From Bog-950 sp964423405 (lineage in GTDB: Bacteria > Bacteroidota > Bacteroidia > Chitinophagales > LD1), in the NCBI GenBank assembly GCA_964423405.1, contig CAYREY010000012.1, forward strand, positions 14,685 to 78,684: 64,000 nt of DNA, read 5' to 3'. Every line of letters begins with the position of its first letter. Positions within the stretch are counted from its first letter, which is position 1. Position numbers and translations under genes: made by a program. Below are positions 25,820-33,257 of this stretch, in pieces. The notes below the pieces were generated by a model. The model was given only the letters and a program-made list of their open reading frames with translations. It had not been told where the DNA came from and ran no database searches.

Positions 25820-25827
25820 TATGTTTG
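25820..25827 (+). promoter_or_regulatory. -7 box TAnnTTTG before mazG
   Basis: TATGTTTG matches TAnnTTTG exactly. It overlaps the upstream ATG (25821), so that ATG would not be in the transcript. Transcription would start at about 25831-25834, next to the ATG at 25833, suggesting leaderless translation (inference). Confidence 0.45.
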
Positions 25828-25832
25828 AGTTT

Positions 25833-26633
25833 ATGAACAACAAAGAACAAAAGCTGCAGGCCTTTGAGCGGATACTGAAAATAATGGACGAACTGCGCGA
25901 GCAGTGCCCCTGGGATAAGAAACAAACCATGGAAACCCTGCGCCCACTTACCATTGAAGAAACCTACGAGCTTAGCGACGCCATACTAAAGGGCGATATG
26001 AAAGATATTAAAGAGGAGTTGGGCGACTTGCTGCTGCACTTTGTGTTTTATGCCCGCTTAGGTGAGGAGCAGGGCGCTTTTGATGTGGCCACGGTAATAA
26101 ACGGGCTTTGCGAAAAACTAATTTACCGCCACCCACACATATACGGCGATGTGAAAGTGAATAACGAGGAGGATGTAAAGAAAAACTGGGAGCAGTTAAA
26201 AATGCGAGAGGGTAAAAAATCGGTGTTGGGTGGTGTGCCCGACAGCCTGCCGGCGTTGATTAAAGCTTACCGTATACAAGAGAAAGCCGCGCAGGTAAAG
26301 TTTGAATGGGAGAACATAGAAGATGTGTGGAAGAAAGTGGAGGAGGAGACCCTTGAACTGAAAAATGAAATAGCTGCCCGCACCAGCGATGAAGATGCTG
26401 CGGCCAACCAGAAAGTAGAGGAGGAGTTTGGCGACCTGCTTTTTGCGCTGGTAAACTATGCCCGCTTTTTAAAGGTAGACCCTGAAACCGCGCTGGAGCG
26501 TACCAATATTAAATTTATGCGCCGCTTTAAGTTTATAGAGGAGCGTGCTGCGACATTAAATAAACCGTTGAAGGATATGACCCTGGAAGAGATGGATGGT
26601 ATATGGAATGAGGCTAAGGCCAGTGGGTTATAA
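25833..26633 (+). CDS. mazG: nucleoside triphosphate pyrophosphohydrolase
   Basis: A 266-aa MazG. Two MazG domains are visible, each with the EExxE...ED metal site: EETYELSDAI with EELGDLLLHFVFYA in the first and EEETLELKNEI with EEFGDLLFALVNYARF in the second. CPWDKKQT at residues 25-35 is the family signature. It hydrolyses (d)NTPs to monophosphates, cleaning damaged nucleotides and limiting ppGpp-linked effects. ATG 25833 is preferred over 25821 because the promoter box overlaps the latter. Divergent from ftcD. Confidence 0.93.
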   Translation: MNNKEQKLQAFERILKIMDELREQCPWDKKQTMETLRPLTIEETYELSDAILKGDMKDIKEELGDLLLHFVFYARLGEEQGAFDVATVINGLCEKLIYRHPHIYGDVKVNNEEDVKKNWEQLKMREGKKSVLGGVPDSLPALIKAYRIQEKAAQVKFEWENIEDVWKKVEEETLELKNEIAARTSDEDAAANQKVEEEFGDLLFALVNYARFLKVDPETALERTNIKFMRRFKFIEERAATLNKPLKDMTLEEMDGIWNEAKASGL

Positions 26634-26717
26634 ACAATATTCTACTTGTTATGGAGCAACGGGGCATACATTTTGTATAAACCTGTCAATATTTTATATT
26701 GCTAAAAACATTGCCTG

Positions 26718-29700
26718 TTGGCTTTAACCGATACGCTTAAAAAATACTTTCTACCGCTGTTGCTTGTTGTGGCATTGGGCATTTCTGTGCTCAGGCCCAG
26801 TACCGAAAGTTTGCGTACTGTAGGGCAGCAATTGCAGCAGCGCCTTAACGATGCCGAAGCCTATTTTGATGAAGTTGTACAGCAGCCTGCACTACGCAAG
26901 GCGCTTGCCACCAGTAATGAAGAAGCCGCTGTAATAGAAGATGCCGAAGCCTATGGGCTGATGCTGTACTATTACAAAGGTGGTATATTAAAACACTGGA
27001 CCAGCAGCAGTACATTACCACCGCTTACACCTACCAGTATAGATGAGGGTACAGGTTTTTACAAACTTAAAAACGGTTGGTACCAGCTAAGTAAATATAC
27101 CGATACCGCTACCGGCGATGTGATAGTGGGCTTGTACACGGTTAAAAGTGAGTTTCCGTTTGAGAATAAGTTTTTAAAGAATGAGTTTGCCCCTGCCTTT
27201 AAGGCCCCGCATACTATCAGCCTTAGCGACCAAAGCATACAGGGCTCGGTGCCGGTTAAAAACCTGAAGGGCGATTTTCTGTTTTGTATCTACCCATCCG
27301 GCGACGCGCAGGAGGCAGACATAAACTACCTGTTGCTGCTGGCACAACTGGTGTTGCTGGCACTGGTGTTTTATTACATTAACACGGCTGCAAAATGGGC
27401 ACACACCCGTTGGGGTTTTATACCTGGTTTTGCAGTGTTGCTGTTACTGATAGCTGTGGTGCGTGGGGCGATGATATGGTTCGACCAGCCTTCGGAGTTT
27501 TATAAGCTTGATTTGTTTGACCCGCGTTATTATGGATCGTCTGTAGTTACCAAATCGCTGGGCGACCTGGTAATAAATTCAATACTGCTTACCTGGGTGG
27601 TAATTTATTACAGCCTTCACCACAGCCTGCCCGGTAGCTACCAGCGGCTAAACCGCTTTATCCGCCTGCAAAGTATTGCATTGGTGTTTGTGTACAGCTG
27701 GCTGGTATGGTGGGTGTTTAAAACCCTGGTGCTCGATTCTACCATATCGTTTGAAGTATATAATATACTTAGCCTTAACCAATACAGCTTACTGGGCCTG
27801 GTTTGTATTGCGCTTTTACTGGTAAGCCATTTTTTAATAGCCCGCAACATATTTGCCGGCTTGCTTACCATAGCCACCCCACGTAAATGGGTGCTGGGTT
27901 TTGCTGCTATGTATGGGGTGCTGTTTGCTGTGGCAGCGGTTAATTCGTTTTTTGTAGAGTCGCTTGTTTTTTCGGCTTTATGGTCAATAGCTTTTGTGTA
28001 TATACTGTACACCATGCAGCAGCGCGATAGCTCGCTGGCGGTGCGCAACCTTATATTGTACGTGGCGTTTTACAGCATACTGGCTACTTTTTTAATAGAG
28101 AACCTGTATGAACGCAAAGAGCGTAACCAGCGTAAGTTTTTTTCGGGCAAGCTGGTTTCGGAGCGTGATTTTGTGGCTGAGTATCTGTTTGGAGATATTG
28201 CCAGCCGTATAGGCAGCGATGCTTTTATCCGTAATTTTTTTACTAATCCTATTCTTTCAAAAAAAGAAGTAACCGACCGTGTTAACTCGCTGTACCTGGG
28301 TGGTTATTTCAATAAGTTTAACCTGAAGTTGTATGCTTTTGATACAGCCGGTAAGCCGTTGCGTAATGATGATACACTTACCCTTGGTGACTGGAAACGC
28401 CTTACCGGTGCCGATAGCCTGCCGCTGCGCTCCCTTAGTTACATAAACGATACAGCACTCAATTATTCGTACCTGTCGTTTATAGGGGTTTCAAATGACA
28501 GTACTCCGTTGGGTACATTAATGCTACGGCTAAACCCCAAGGTATATTACGGTCAGAATGTTTACCCCGAGTTGTTGCTGGGTAGTAACCTTACGGTATC
28601 TAACAACGTGAACAATTATGCTTATGCTATCTACCAGAACAATAAGCTGATTGCGCAATCGGGCGATTTTTCGTACTCGTACTACTGGAACCAGGCCTAT
28701 GATTTTGAAGGCAGCGATTTTAAGTTTATTGAAGAAGATGAGTGGGAGCACAGCATACAGCGGTTTGCCAATGGCAAGCAGGTGATAGTATCGGTACCGC
28801 GCGAGCCGGTTTTTGAGCCGGTGGCTACTTTCTCGTACCTGTTTACCTTTTTGTTTTTGAGCGTGCTGGTATTACTGGTGGGTTTCAGGCTGCTAAGCCA
28901 CGGTACTATTGATAGTATTATACCCGAAGACCTGGCCCTATCGTTTCGTACCCGCATTAACTACTCTATGCTGGCTATGATTGTAGTGTCGTTTGTTATT
29001 ATCGGTATTATAACCATTAGTTTTTTTAGCCGGCAGTACGATAATTTTTACACAGACCGCTTACTACGCAAAGAGAAAGTGGTACATGCCAGCCTGGAGT
29101 ATTTTATACAGCGCACCAACAACACCCGCATAACCAAAGGCAACAGCGAACTTGATTTTGAAGTAGCCCGGCTGGCAGAGATAAATGCGGTGGACATTAA
29201 CCTGTATGACCGCAGCGGCGACCTGGTGGTGGCCTCGCAGCCCATAGTGTACGATAAAGGGCTGGTAAGCCGTAAAATGAACCCCGATGCGTATTTTGAG
29301 CTGGAGAGTAACCGCACAGCACAGGTTACTGCGCAGGAGCAGATAGGCGGGTTAAAGTACCAGGCTACCTATGCGCCGGTAAGGGATAGCCGGGGCGAAA
29401 CGGTTGCCTATATCGGCATACCTTATTTTGAGCGGTCGAAAAATGTAGATGATGAGGTATCGTCGTTTTTGGTGGCGCTGATGAATGTGTATGTGTTTTT
29501 ATTGATTTGCGCGGCAGTGCTGGCGTATTTTATATCTAACTCTATTACCCGTCCGCTTACTATTATAAGCGAAAAGCTGCGCATACTAAACCTGAACAAA
29601 ATAAACGAGCCTATTGAGTGGAACAGCCGCGATGAGATAGGCATACTGGTAAGCGAGTACAATAAAATGATTGCCGAACTGGAGCAAAGCGCTCAGAAAC

Positions 29701-30386
29701 TGGCCAAAGGCGAGCGCGAGAGCGCCTGGCGCGAAATGGCCAAGCAGATAGCGCATGAGATTAAGAACCCGCTGACCCCTATGAAACTGAGCATACAGTA
29801 CCTGCAGCGGGCTATAGATGAAGGCAACCCTAACATAGAGCAACTGGCCAAAAAGGTGGCGCGTACGCTGGAAGAGCAGATAGAAAACCTGTCGAGCATT
29901 GCTACGGCGTTTTCATCGTTTGCCAAAATGCCAAAGGCGCAAAATGAGATTATTAACCTGAATGAGTTGCTGAAATCGATAACCGACCTTTTTGCCCGCG
30001 AGGAGAATGTGTCGGTTACGTTTACCACCTCAGCCGAAAGTCCTTTAGTGTTTGCCGATAAAAACCAACTGGTGAGTGTGTTTAACAACCTGGTGAAGAA
30101 CGCTATACAGAGCATACCCGAACAGCGTAAGGGGTTTGTAGATGTACATATAAAAGATGAGGACGGTTGGGTTACTGTAACCGTAAGCGATAACGGCAGC
30201 GGCATACCCAGCGATAACTACGATAAAGTATTTGTACCTAACTTTACTACCAAATCATCGGGTACGGGGCTGGGGCTGGCTATTACCAAGCAGATTATTG
30301 ATGGTAACGGGGGACGTATATGGTTTGAGAGTGCCGAGAACGTGGGCACTGCCTTTTTTGTGCGGATGAAACAATATGAGGGCTAA
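26718..30386 (+). CDS. very large NtrY-like sensor histidine kinase
   Basis: A 1222-aa hybrid of sensor and kinase. TM1 is at about 12-27 and an extracytoplasmic domain runs to 210. A block of about eight TM helices (215-460) is followed by a second extracytoplasmic region to about 700, a TM near 710, another near 755, and a third sensor region to about 910. TM and HAMP lie at 920-985. Kinase boxes: H-box AHEIKNPLTPMKLSIQYL (His about 1012), N-box FNNLVKNAIQSIPE, G1 VSDNGSGIP and G2 SGTGLGLAI. The HEIKNPLTP box is NtrY-like. No response regulator is adjacent, so it is an orphan. The start is a TTG at 26718; no better start fits. Confidence 0.88.
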   Translation: MALTDTLKKYFLPLLLVVALGISVLRPSTESLRTVGQQLQQRLNDAEAYFDEVVQQPALRKALATSNEEAAVIEDAEAYGLMLYYYKGGILKHWTSSSTLPPLTPTSIDEGTGFYKLKNGWYQLSKYTDTATGDVIVGLYTVKSEFPFENKFLKNEFAPAFKAPHTISLSDQSIQGSVPVKNLKGDFLFCIYPSGDAQEADINYLLLLAQLVLLALVFYYINTAAKWAHTRWGFIPGFAVLLLLIAVVRGAMIWFDQPSEFYKLDLFDPRYYGSSVVTKSLGDLVINSILLTWVVIYYSLHHSLPGSYQRLNRFIRLQSIALVFVYSWLVWWVFKTLVLDSTISFEVYNILSLNQYSLLGLVCIALLLVSHFLIARNIFAGLLTIATPRKWVLGFAAMYGVLFAVAAVNSFFVESLVFSALWSIAFVYILYTMQQRDSSLAVRNLILYVAFYSILATFLIENLYERKERNQRKFFSGKLVSERDFVAEYLFGDIASRIGSDAFIRNFFTNPILSKKEVTDRVNSLYLGGYFNKFNLKLYAFDTAGKPLRNDDTLTLGDWKRLTGADSLPLRSLSYINDTALNYSYLSFIGVSNDSTPLGTLMLRLNPKVYYGQNVYPELLLGSNLTVSNNVNNYAYAIYQNNKLIAQSGDFSYSYYWNQAYDFEGSDFKFIEEDEWEHSIQRFANGKQVIVSVPREPVFEPVATFSYLFTFLFLSVLVLLVGFRLLSHGTIDSIIPEDLALSFRTRINYSMLAMIVVSFVIIGIITISFFSRQYDNFYTDRLLRKEKVVHASLEYFIQRTNNTRITKGNSELDFEVARLAEINAVDINLYDRSGDLVVASQPIVYDKGLVSRKMNPDAYFELESNRTAQVTAQEQIGGLKYQATYAPVRDSRGETVAYIGIPYFERSKNVDDEVSSFLVALMNVYVFLLICAAVLAYFISNSITRPLTIISEKLRILNLNKINEPIEWNSRDEIGILVSEYNKMIAELEQSAQKLAKGERESAWREMAKQIAHEIKNPLTPMKLSIQYLQRAIDEGNPNIEQLAKKVARTLEEQIENLSSIATAFSSFAKMPKAQNEIINLNELLKSITDLFAREENVSVTFTTSAESPLVFADKNQLVSVFNNLVKNAIQSIPEQRKGFVDVHIKDEDGWVTVTVSDNGSGIPSDNYDKVFVPNFTTKSSGTGLGLAITKQIIDGNGGRIWFESAENVGTAFFVRMKQYEG

Positions 30387-30390
30387 AAAA

Positions 30391-30420
30391 GAAGGCCTGA
30401 CACAGAACGTGCAGGCCTTC
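30391..30420. terminator. intrinsic terminator between convergent genes
   Basis: GAAGGCCTG (30391-30399) pairs with CAGGCCTTC (30412-30420). An A-run at 30385-30390 gives the minus strand its T-tract, so it suits the gene ending at 30444; the kinase gene ends just before it. Confidence 0.75.
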
Positions 30421-30443
30421 GACACACTAACTAAGACACCTCG

Positions 30444-30824
30444 CTAGGAGGCTATGGAGAGAAGTTTGTTGGTTTGATATTTGAGCAGAAACACAGCCTG
30501 CTCTGATTTACGCACCTTTTCGCGGTAACGGTTATTTTCTATCAGGTCGTCCAGCGGAATTACCTTCTTATCGGCCCGGCCAGCAAACTTACTACGCAGT
30601 TTCTGTATATCTTTACTCAACTCATGCAATGCGCTTTTCTGCGACTCTATTGCGGTGCGAAGTTGCGACAGTTGCTGTTTAAATTGCATATCGTTAACAC
30701 TAGTTTGCAATTGTTTTGTTACAGTTTGTGTGCTGTTAAGGTGTTCCTCGTAAGCCAATAATGAGCCTATCCACTCGTTATGGAGTTTCTCAAACGGCCC
30801 TTCGGTTGTTTTAATCGTTTCCAT
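30444..30824 (-). CDS. small coiled-coil protein, unknown function
   Basis: A 126-aa soluble protein without signal peptide, almost wholly helical: LNSTQTVTKQLQTSVNDM, QLSQLRTAIESQKSALHEL and DIQKLRSKFAGRADKK form likely coiled coils. No family recognised. A Pho-box-like repeat ends 70 bp upstream of its ATG, which suggests induction by phosphate shortage (inference). Convergent with the NtrY-like kinase. Its upstream neighbour is the repeat region. Confidence 0.65.
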   Translation of the reverse strand: METIKTTEGPFEKLHNEWIGSLLAYEEHLNSTQTVTKQLQTSVNDMQFKQQLSQLRTAIESQKSALHELSKDIQKLRSKFAGRADKKVIPLDDLIENNRYREKVRKSEQAVFLLKYQTNKLLSIAS

Positions 30825-30894
30825 ATATGGTAGATGTATACAGATAACGTTTGGTTTAATGTGTTAGTGTGCCTGTTAAAGTATTTTTACAATT

Positions 30895-30912
30895 ATGACA
30901 TTACTATGACAT
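30895..30912 (-). promoter_or_regulatory. Pho-box-like direct repeat
   Basis: On the coding strand: ATGTCAT, spacer AGTA, ATGTCAT. Two identical 7-mers on an 11-bp period, 70 bp before the ATG at 30824. Same spacing class as 3727, 6029 and 43051. Confidence 0.6.
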
Positions 30913-30915
30913 TTA

Positions 30916-31277
30916 GTGCCAGCGCCCAAAGGCCCTGGCAAACACTGGAATAAATACATTTTATAGAGCAGGCTAAAGCCTGTCTGTATTTCTGCAAGGC
31001 TGGTTGTTTTTCTTTTTGGCTTGAACCAAAAAGAAACAAAAAGTTCAAGGCTGTGTGACTTCGGGCTAAAAATCATTTCGTAAACCTAAACTGCACGAAC
31101 TTGTGGCGCGGAGCAAGTTCGTGCCATCTAATCAAGATTTGTCTGCGCCACTTCGGACAGCGTGCAGTTTTAACGGTTTACTTCATGATTTTTTTAACGC
31201 CCGAATTCACAAGGCCGGTAGGTTACTTATCATCTGTATACAAGGATTTAGGGGTAAGCTTTAGCCTGATTTAACCG
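30916..31277. repeat. ~360-bp repeat, unit 1, with a large palindromic core
   Basis: Starts with a GGCCCTGGC-type segment, then GCAGGCTAAAGCCTG (30968-30982), an inverted pair TTGTTTTTCTTTTTGG / CCAAAAAGAAACAA, and a palindromic core 31049-31216. In the core CACGAACTTG pairs with CAAGTTCGTG, AACTGCACG with CGTGCAGTT, and the outer arms (GGGC..AAATCAT..GTAAACC and its complement) also pair. No coding frame of note. No transposase is nearby; it could be a MITE-like or structured non-coding element. Confidence 0.7.
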
Positions 31278-31641
31278 GAGCCTGAAGGCCCCGGCTATAA
31301 TGGAAATAGATGCACTTTTATAAAGCAGGCTAAAGCCTGTCTGTATTTCTGCAAGGCTGGTTGTTTTTCTTTTTGGCTNNNNNNNNNNNNNNNNNNNNNN
31401 NNNNNNNNNNNNNNNNNNNNNNNNNNNNNNNNNNNNNNNNNNNNNNNNNNNNNNNNNNNNNNNNNNNNNNNNNNNNNNAACTGCACGAACTTGTGGCGCG
31501 GAGCAAGTTCGTGCCATCTAATCAAGATTTGTCAGCGCCACTTCGGACAGCGTGCAGTTTTAACGGTTTACTCCATGATTTTTTTAACGCCCGAATTCAC
31601 AAGGCCGGTAGGTAGCGGTGTTGCATTGGGTTTATTAGCCA
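31278..31641. repeat. ~360-bp repeat, unit 2, interrupted by N gap
   Basis: Direct copy of the 30916-31277 unit: GAGCCTGAAGGCCCCGGC, GCAGGCTAAAGCCTG at 31325-31339, and the palindromic core with one or two base changes. 100 N replace the middle (31379-31478). The same core right arm ends at 31606. The tail after GGTAGG is about 26-29 bp shorter than in unit 1. Confidence 0.7.
31379..31478. other. assembly gap (100 N)
   Basis: Exactly 100 N, a default size. In unit 1 the sequence between the same flanks (TTGGCT and AACTGCACG) is 67 bp (31022-31088), so the true gap is probably near 67 bp. The break lies at the loop of a strong inverted repeat. Confidence 0.9.
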
Positions 31642-31703
31642 GAGCCTGAAGGCCCCGGCTACTATTTAGAATAAATGCACTTTTATAAGCAGGCTAAAGC
31701 CTG
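31642..31703. repeat. partial third copy of the repeat
   Basis: GAGCCTGAAGGCCCCGGCT and, 46 bp on, GCAGGCTAAAGCCTG (31689-31703) copy the left part of units 1 and 2; the palindromic core is missing. Confidence 0.65.
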
Positions 31704-31745
31704 CTATTGCCAGTGAGTATAAGTTTACTGTTGCTTGTATTTACT

Positions 31746-31819
31746 GCCGACTGCAAATTGCGTACTGCAAACTATTTTTATTGTATTTGTTGCTGACTGC
31801 CGACTGTGGACTGTCAACT
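31746..31819. repeat. two four-unit heptameric repeat blocks
   Basis: Blocks 31746-31773 and 31792-31819 each consist of four 7-mers of the GCCGACT type (complement AGTCGGC). They are separated by 18 bp of T-rich sequence. The second overlaps the stop codon of the Lrp gene by two bases. Confidence 0.6.
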
Positions 31820-32297
31820 ACTTCTGTTTTTCCTGTTTGATTTTTATCTGTCGGGTAAAGCTTTCCTCGAGTGAAATAAGTGTTTCGGTGCGGCTGATGC
31901 CCTCTATTTTTTGCAGTTTATCGTGTAGTACCTCGCGCAGGTGTTGGGTATCGCGACATACTATTTTAAGGAACAACGAATAGTTGCCGGTGGTGTAGTT
32001 GCAGGAGAGTACCTCGTCTATCTTTTTTAGTTGTGTTACCACTTTATCGTACATATCGCTGCGTATTAAATATACGCCAATAAAGGCGGTAATATCCATG
32101 CCCAGTTTACCCAGGTCTATTTGTAATTGCGGAGCTTTTACTATGCCCAGCTTTTCCATTTTGTTCATACGTACGTGCACGGTGCCGGGGCTGATATATA
32201 GTTTTTTGCCTATTTCAGTATAGGGGGTAAAGGCATCTTCCATCAATATGTTCAATATCTGTAAATCGGTGTTGTCAATTTCGTAATGCAGGGCCAT
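31818..32297 (-). CDS. Lrp/AsnC-family transcriptional regulator
   Basis: A 159-aa regulator. The winged HTH (about 8-60) reads DNTDLQILNILMEDAFTPY, then GKKLYISPGTVHVRMNKMEK. The RAM/AsnC ligand-binding domain follows (about 70-150: ITAFIGVYLIRSDMYDKVV, GNYSLFLKIVCRDTQHLREV). It probably responds to an amino acid and may control itself: its upstream region is AT-rich and contains ATTATTTATTGATAAT. An exact -7 box is at 32328-32335. The gene is divergent from the tRNA-like RNA. Confidence 0.92.
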   Translation of the reverse strand: MALHYEIDNTDLQILNILMEDAFTPYTEIGKKLYISPGTVHVRMNKMEKLGIVKAPQLQIDLGKLGMDITAFIGVYLIRSDMYDKVVTQLKKIDEVLSCNYTTGNYSLFLKIVCRDTQHLREVLHDKLQKIEGISRTETLISLEESFTRQIKIKQEKQK

Positions 32298-32327
32298 ATT
32301 TTAATGCTGTTTTTGATTTATTGTCAA

Positions 32328-32335
32328 CAAAAATA
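32328..32335 (-). promoter_or_regulatory. -7 box TAnnTTTG of the Lrp gene
   Basis: The coding strand reads TATTTTTG, exact, 31 bp before the ATG at 32297. Confidence 0.5.
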
Positions 32336-32407
32336 ATTATTTATTGATAATAGTGTATTTGTTATGCATAAAGTATTGAATTATTAGCAATGAATGGGCT
32401 GGGTTAT

Positions 32408-32415
32408 TATATTTG
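32408..32415 (+). promoter_or_regulatory. -7 box TAnnTTTG before the tRNA-like RNA
   Basis: TATATTTG is an exact TAnnTTTG. The predicted start near 32421 leaves a leader of about 18 nt before the acceptor stem at 32439. No convincing -33 TTG is seen. Confidence 0.5.
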
Positions 32416-32438
32416 CATCATCGTTCTACGAAATACAA

Positions 32439-32588
32439 TGTTGGGTGATGAAACTGGCAGACATGCCCTCCTGTCTCGGGGGTGAGGATAACGGGATAAA
32501 TCTGAGTTGCATTTACTCAGGCAGCAATGCAGGATTAAATGCAACCACGACTAACTGCCTTATGTAGGTTCGACTCCTACCCCAACAG
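32439..32588 (+). ncRNA. tRNA-like RNA with an oversized variable region
   Basis: Cloverleaf parts: acceptor TGTTGGG (32439-32445) with CCCAACA (32581-32587); D stem ATG/CAT with the Leu-type loop AAACTGGCAGA; anticodon stem CCCTC/GGGGG (32466-32482) with loop CTGTCTC; T stem GTAGG/CCTAC with loop TTCGACT (32564-32580). Between anticodon stem and T stem lie 81 nt (32483-32563) closed by TGAGG/CCTTA and holding CTGAGT/ACTCAG and GTTGCATTT/AAATGCAAC pairs. Normal class II variable arms have up to about 20 nt. Formal anticodon GTC with U37 (normally a purine) fits no Leu or Ser tRNA. No CCA is encoded. It may be a regulatory tRNA mimic, an unusual tRNA, or a tRNA with a small insertion. Confidence 0.6.
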
Positions 32589-32594
32589 CATTAT

Positions 32595-32639
32595 AGTGGC
32601 CCGTTCAGTTTGCCTCTGGCAAATTGAACGACGCTACTA
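32595..32639 (+). other. long imperfect RNA hairpin after the tRNA-like RNA
   Basis: CGTTCAGTTTGCC (32602-32614) pairs with GGCAAATTGAACG (32618-32630) around TCT with one G-U pair; TAGTGGC/GCTACTA extends the stem outside. No T-tract follows, so it is not a standard terminator. It lies between the tRNA-like RNA and a small ORF. Confidence 0.6.
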
Positions 32640-32662
32640 CGGATAGTTAAAACCTTGTTCTT

Positions 32663-32782
32663 ATGAAAGCGTTTCCGGCATTTATAGTTTTTCTGCTGGT
32701 GTACTACACACTCTGGCTGATAAGCCTGCCGGTATTACTGCTCAGGATGTTCCTTAACCGGTTATCGGGGCACGATGAATAG
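32663..32782 (+). CDS. 39-aa membrane peptide
   Basis: ATG at 32663, TAG at 32780-32782. Residues 3-30 are hydrophobic (AFPAFIVFLLVYYTLWLISL, then PVLLLRMF), followed by the short tail LNRLSGHDE. It is a likely single-pass or hairpin membrane peptide. No family recognised. It lies 75 bp behind the tRNA-like RNA and is followed by a terminator, so one transcript could hold RNA, hairpin and peptide. No separate promoter box was found in front of it. Confidence 0.5.
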   Translation: MKAFPAFIVFLLVYYTLWLISLPVLLLRMFLNRLSGHDE

Positions 32783-32839
32783 GAGAGAGGTTACTAAAGA
32801 TTTTTTCTGTTACGGATTTTGAGCGATCTGTTTGAGCGA

Positions 32840-32870
32840 AAGGCCACCTTAGGGTGGCCTTTTTGTTTTA
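32840..32870 (+). terminator. intrinsic terminator after the 39-aa peptide
   Basis: AAGGCCACC (32840-32848), loop, GGTGGCCT (32853-32860), followed by TTTTGTTTTA. A strong Rho-independent terminator for the tRNA-like RNA/peptide unit. Confidence 0.9.
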
Positions 32871-33012
32871 GCCTATTCTGGTTCATTTCATTCTTTTCTA
32901 TTACCGGTGGTTACAATTTAAACCAGTAATCATAAGGGGGTATTTTAAATTTTATTATAACTATTTGTAATATCTAAAATGCTGATAAATAGTATGTTAA
33001 AAGACAGGGAAA

Positions 33013-33081
33013 GGGTGGGTTAACATCAAAATTTTGTAATAAGCTGTTTGTGAGTACTTTAAGCAGGGGGTGGGTTAACAT
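33013..33081. repeat. two direct copies of GGGTGGGTTAACAT, 55 bp apart
   Basis: GGGTGGGTTAACAT at 33013-33026 and 33068-33081. The second runs into the palindrome TTAACATGTTAA (33075-33086). The 12-mer occurs once more, inverted, at 40781-40792. They lie in an otherwise empty 385-bp intergenic stretch before a lipoprotein gene; possibly binding sites. Confidence 0.5.
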
Positions 33082-33167
33082 GTTAAGGGGGGGACACGTT
33101 TCTGCTTGTAAGCAACATGTAGGCACTGGTAGTACATTAACTTTCACTTTAATTTAACCGGCGAAAG

Positions 33168-33199
33168 TTGTCCATCGGTTTTTGATGAACGTAATTTTG
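33168..33199 (+). promoter_or_regulatory. Bacteroidota promoter (TTG - 21 bp - TAATTTTG)
   Basis: TTG at 33168-33170 and an exact -7 box TAATTTTG at 33192-33199, spaced 21 bp, the usual range for this phylum. Start near 33205, leader about 53 nt to the ATG at 33258. Confidence 0.65.
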
Positions 33200-33257
33200 T
33201 AGTACAGAAAGCAACCGGCACCCAACCGGTAGATTGTTCACCTTAAATACCTGTACC

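Noticed and set aside
31049..31606. insertion sequence or CRISPR array
   Set aside because: No transposase frame, no target-site duplication seen; units are about 360 bp and have no spacer-repeat pattern.
32439..32588. ordinary tRNA-Leu, tRNA-Sec or tmRNA
   Set aside because: The variable region is far too long, the anticodon does not fit Leu or Sec, and the tmRNA 5' domain and tag frame are missing. Kept as tRNA-like RNA.
32439..32588. tRNA with group I intron
   Set aside because: The insert of about 60-80 nt is shorter than any group I intron core and sits between anticodon stem and T stem, not in the anticodon loop.
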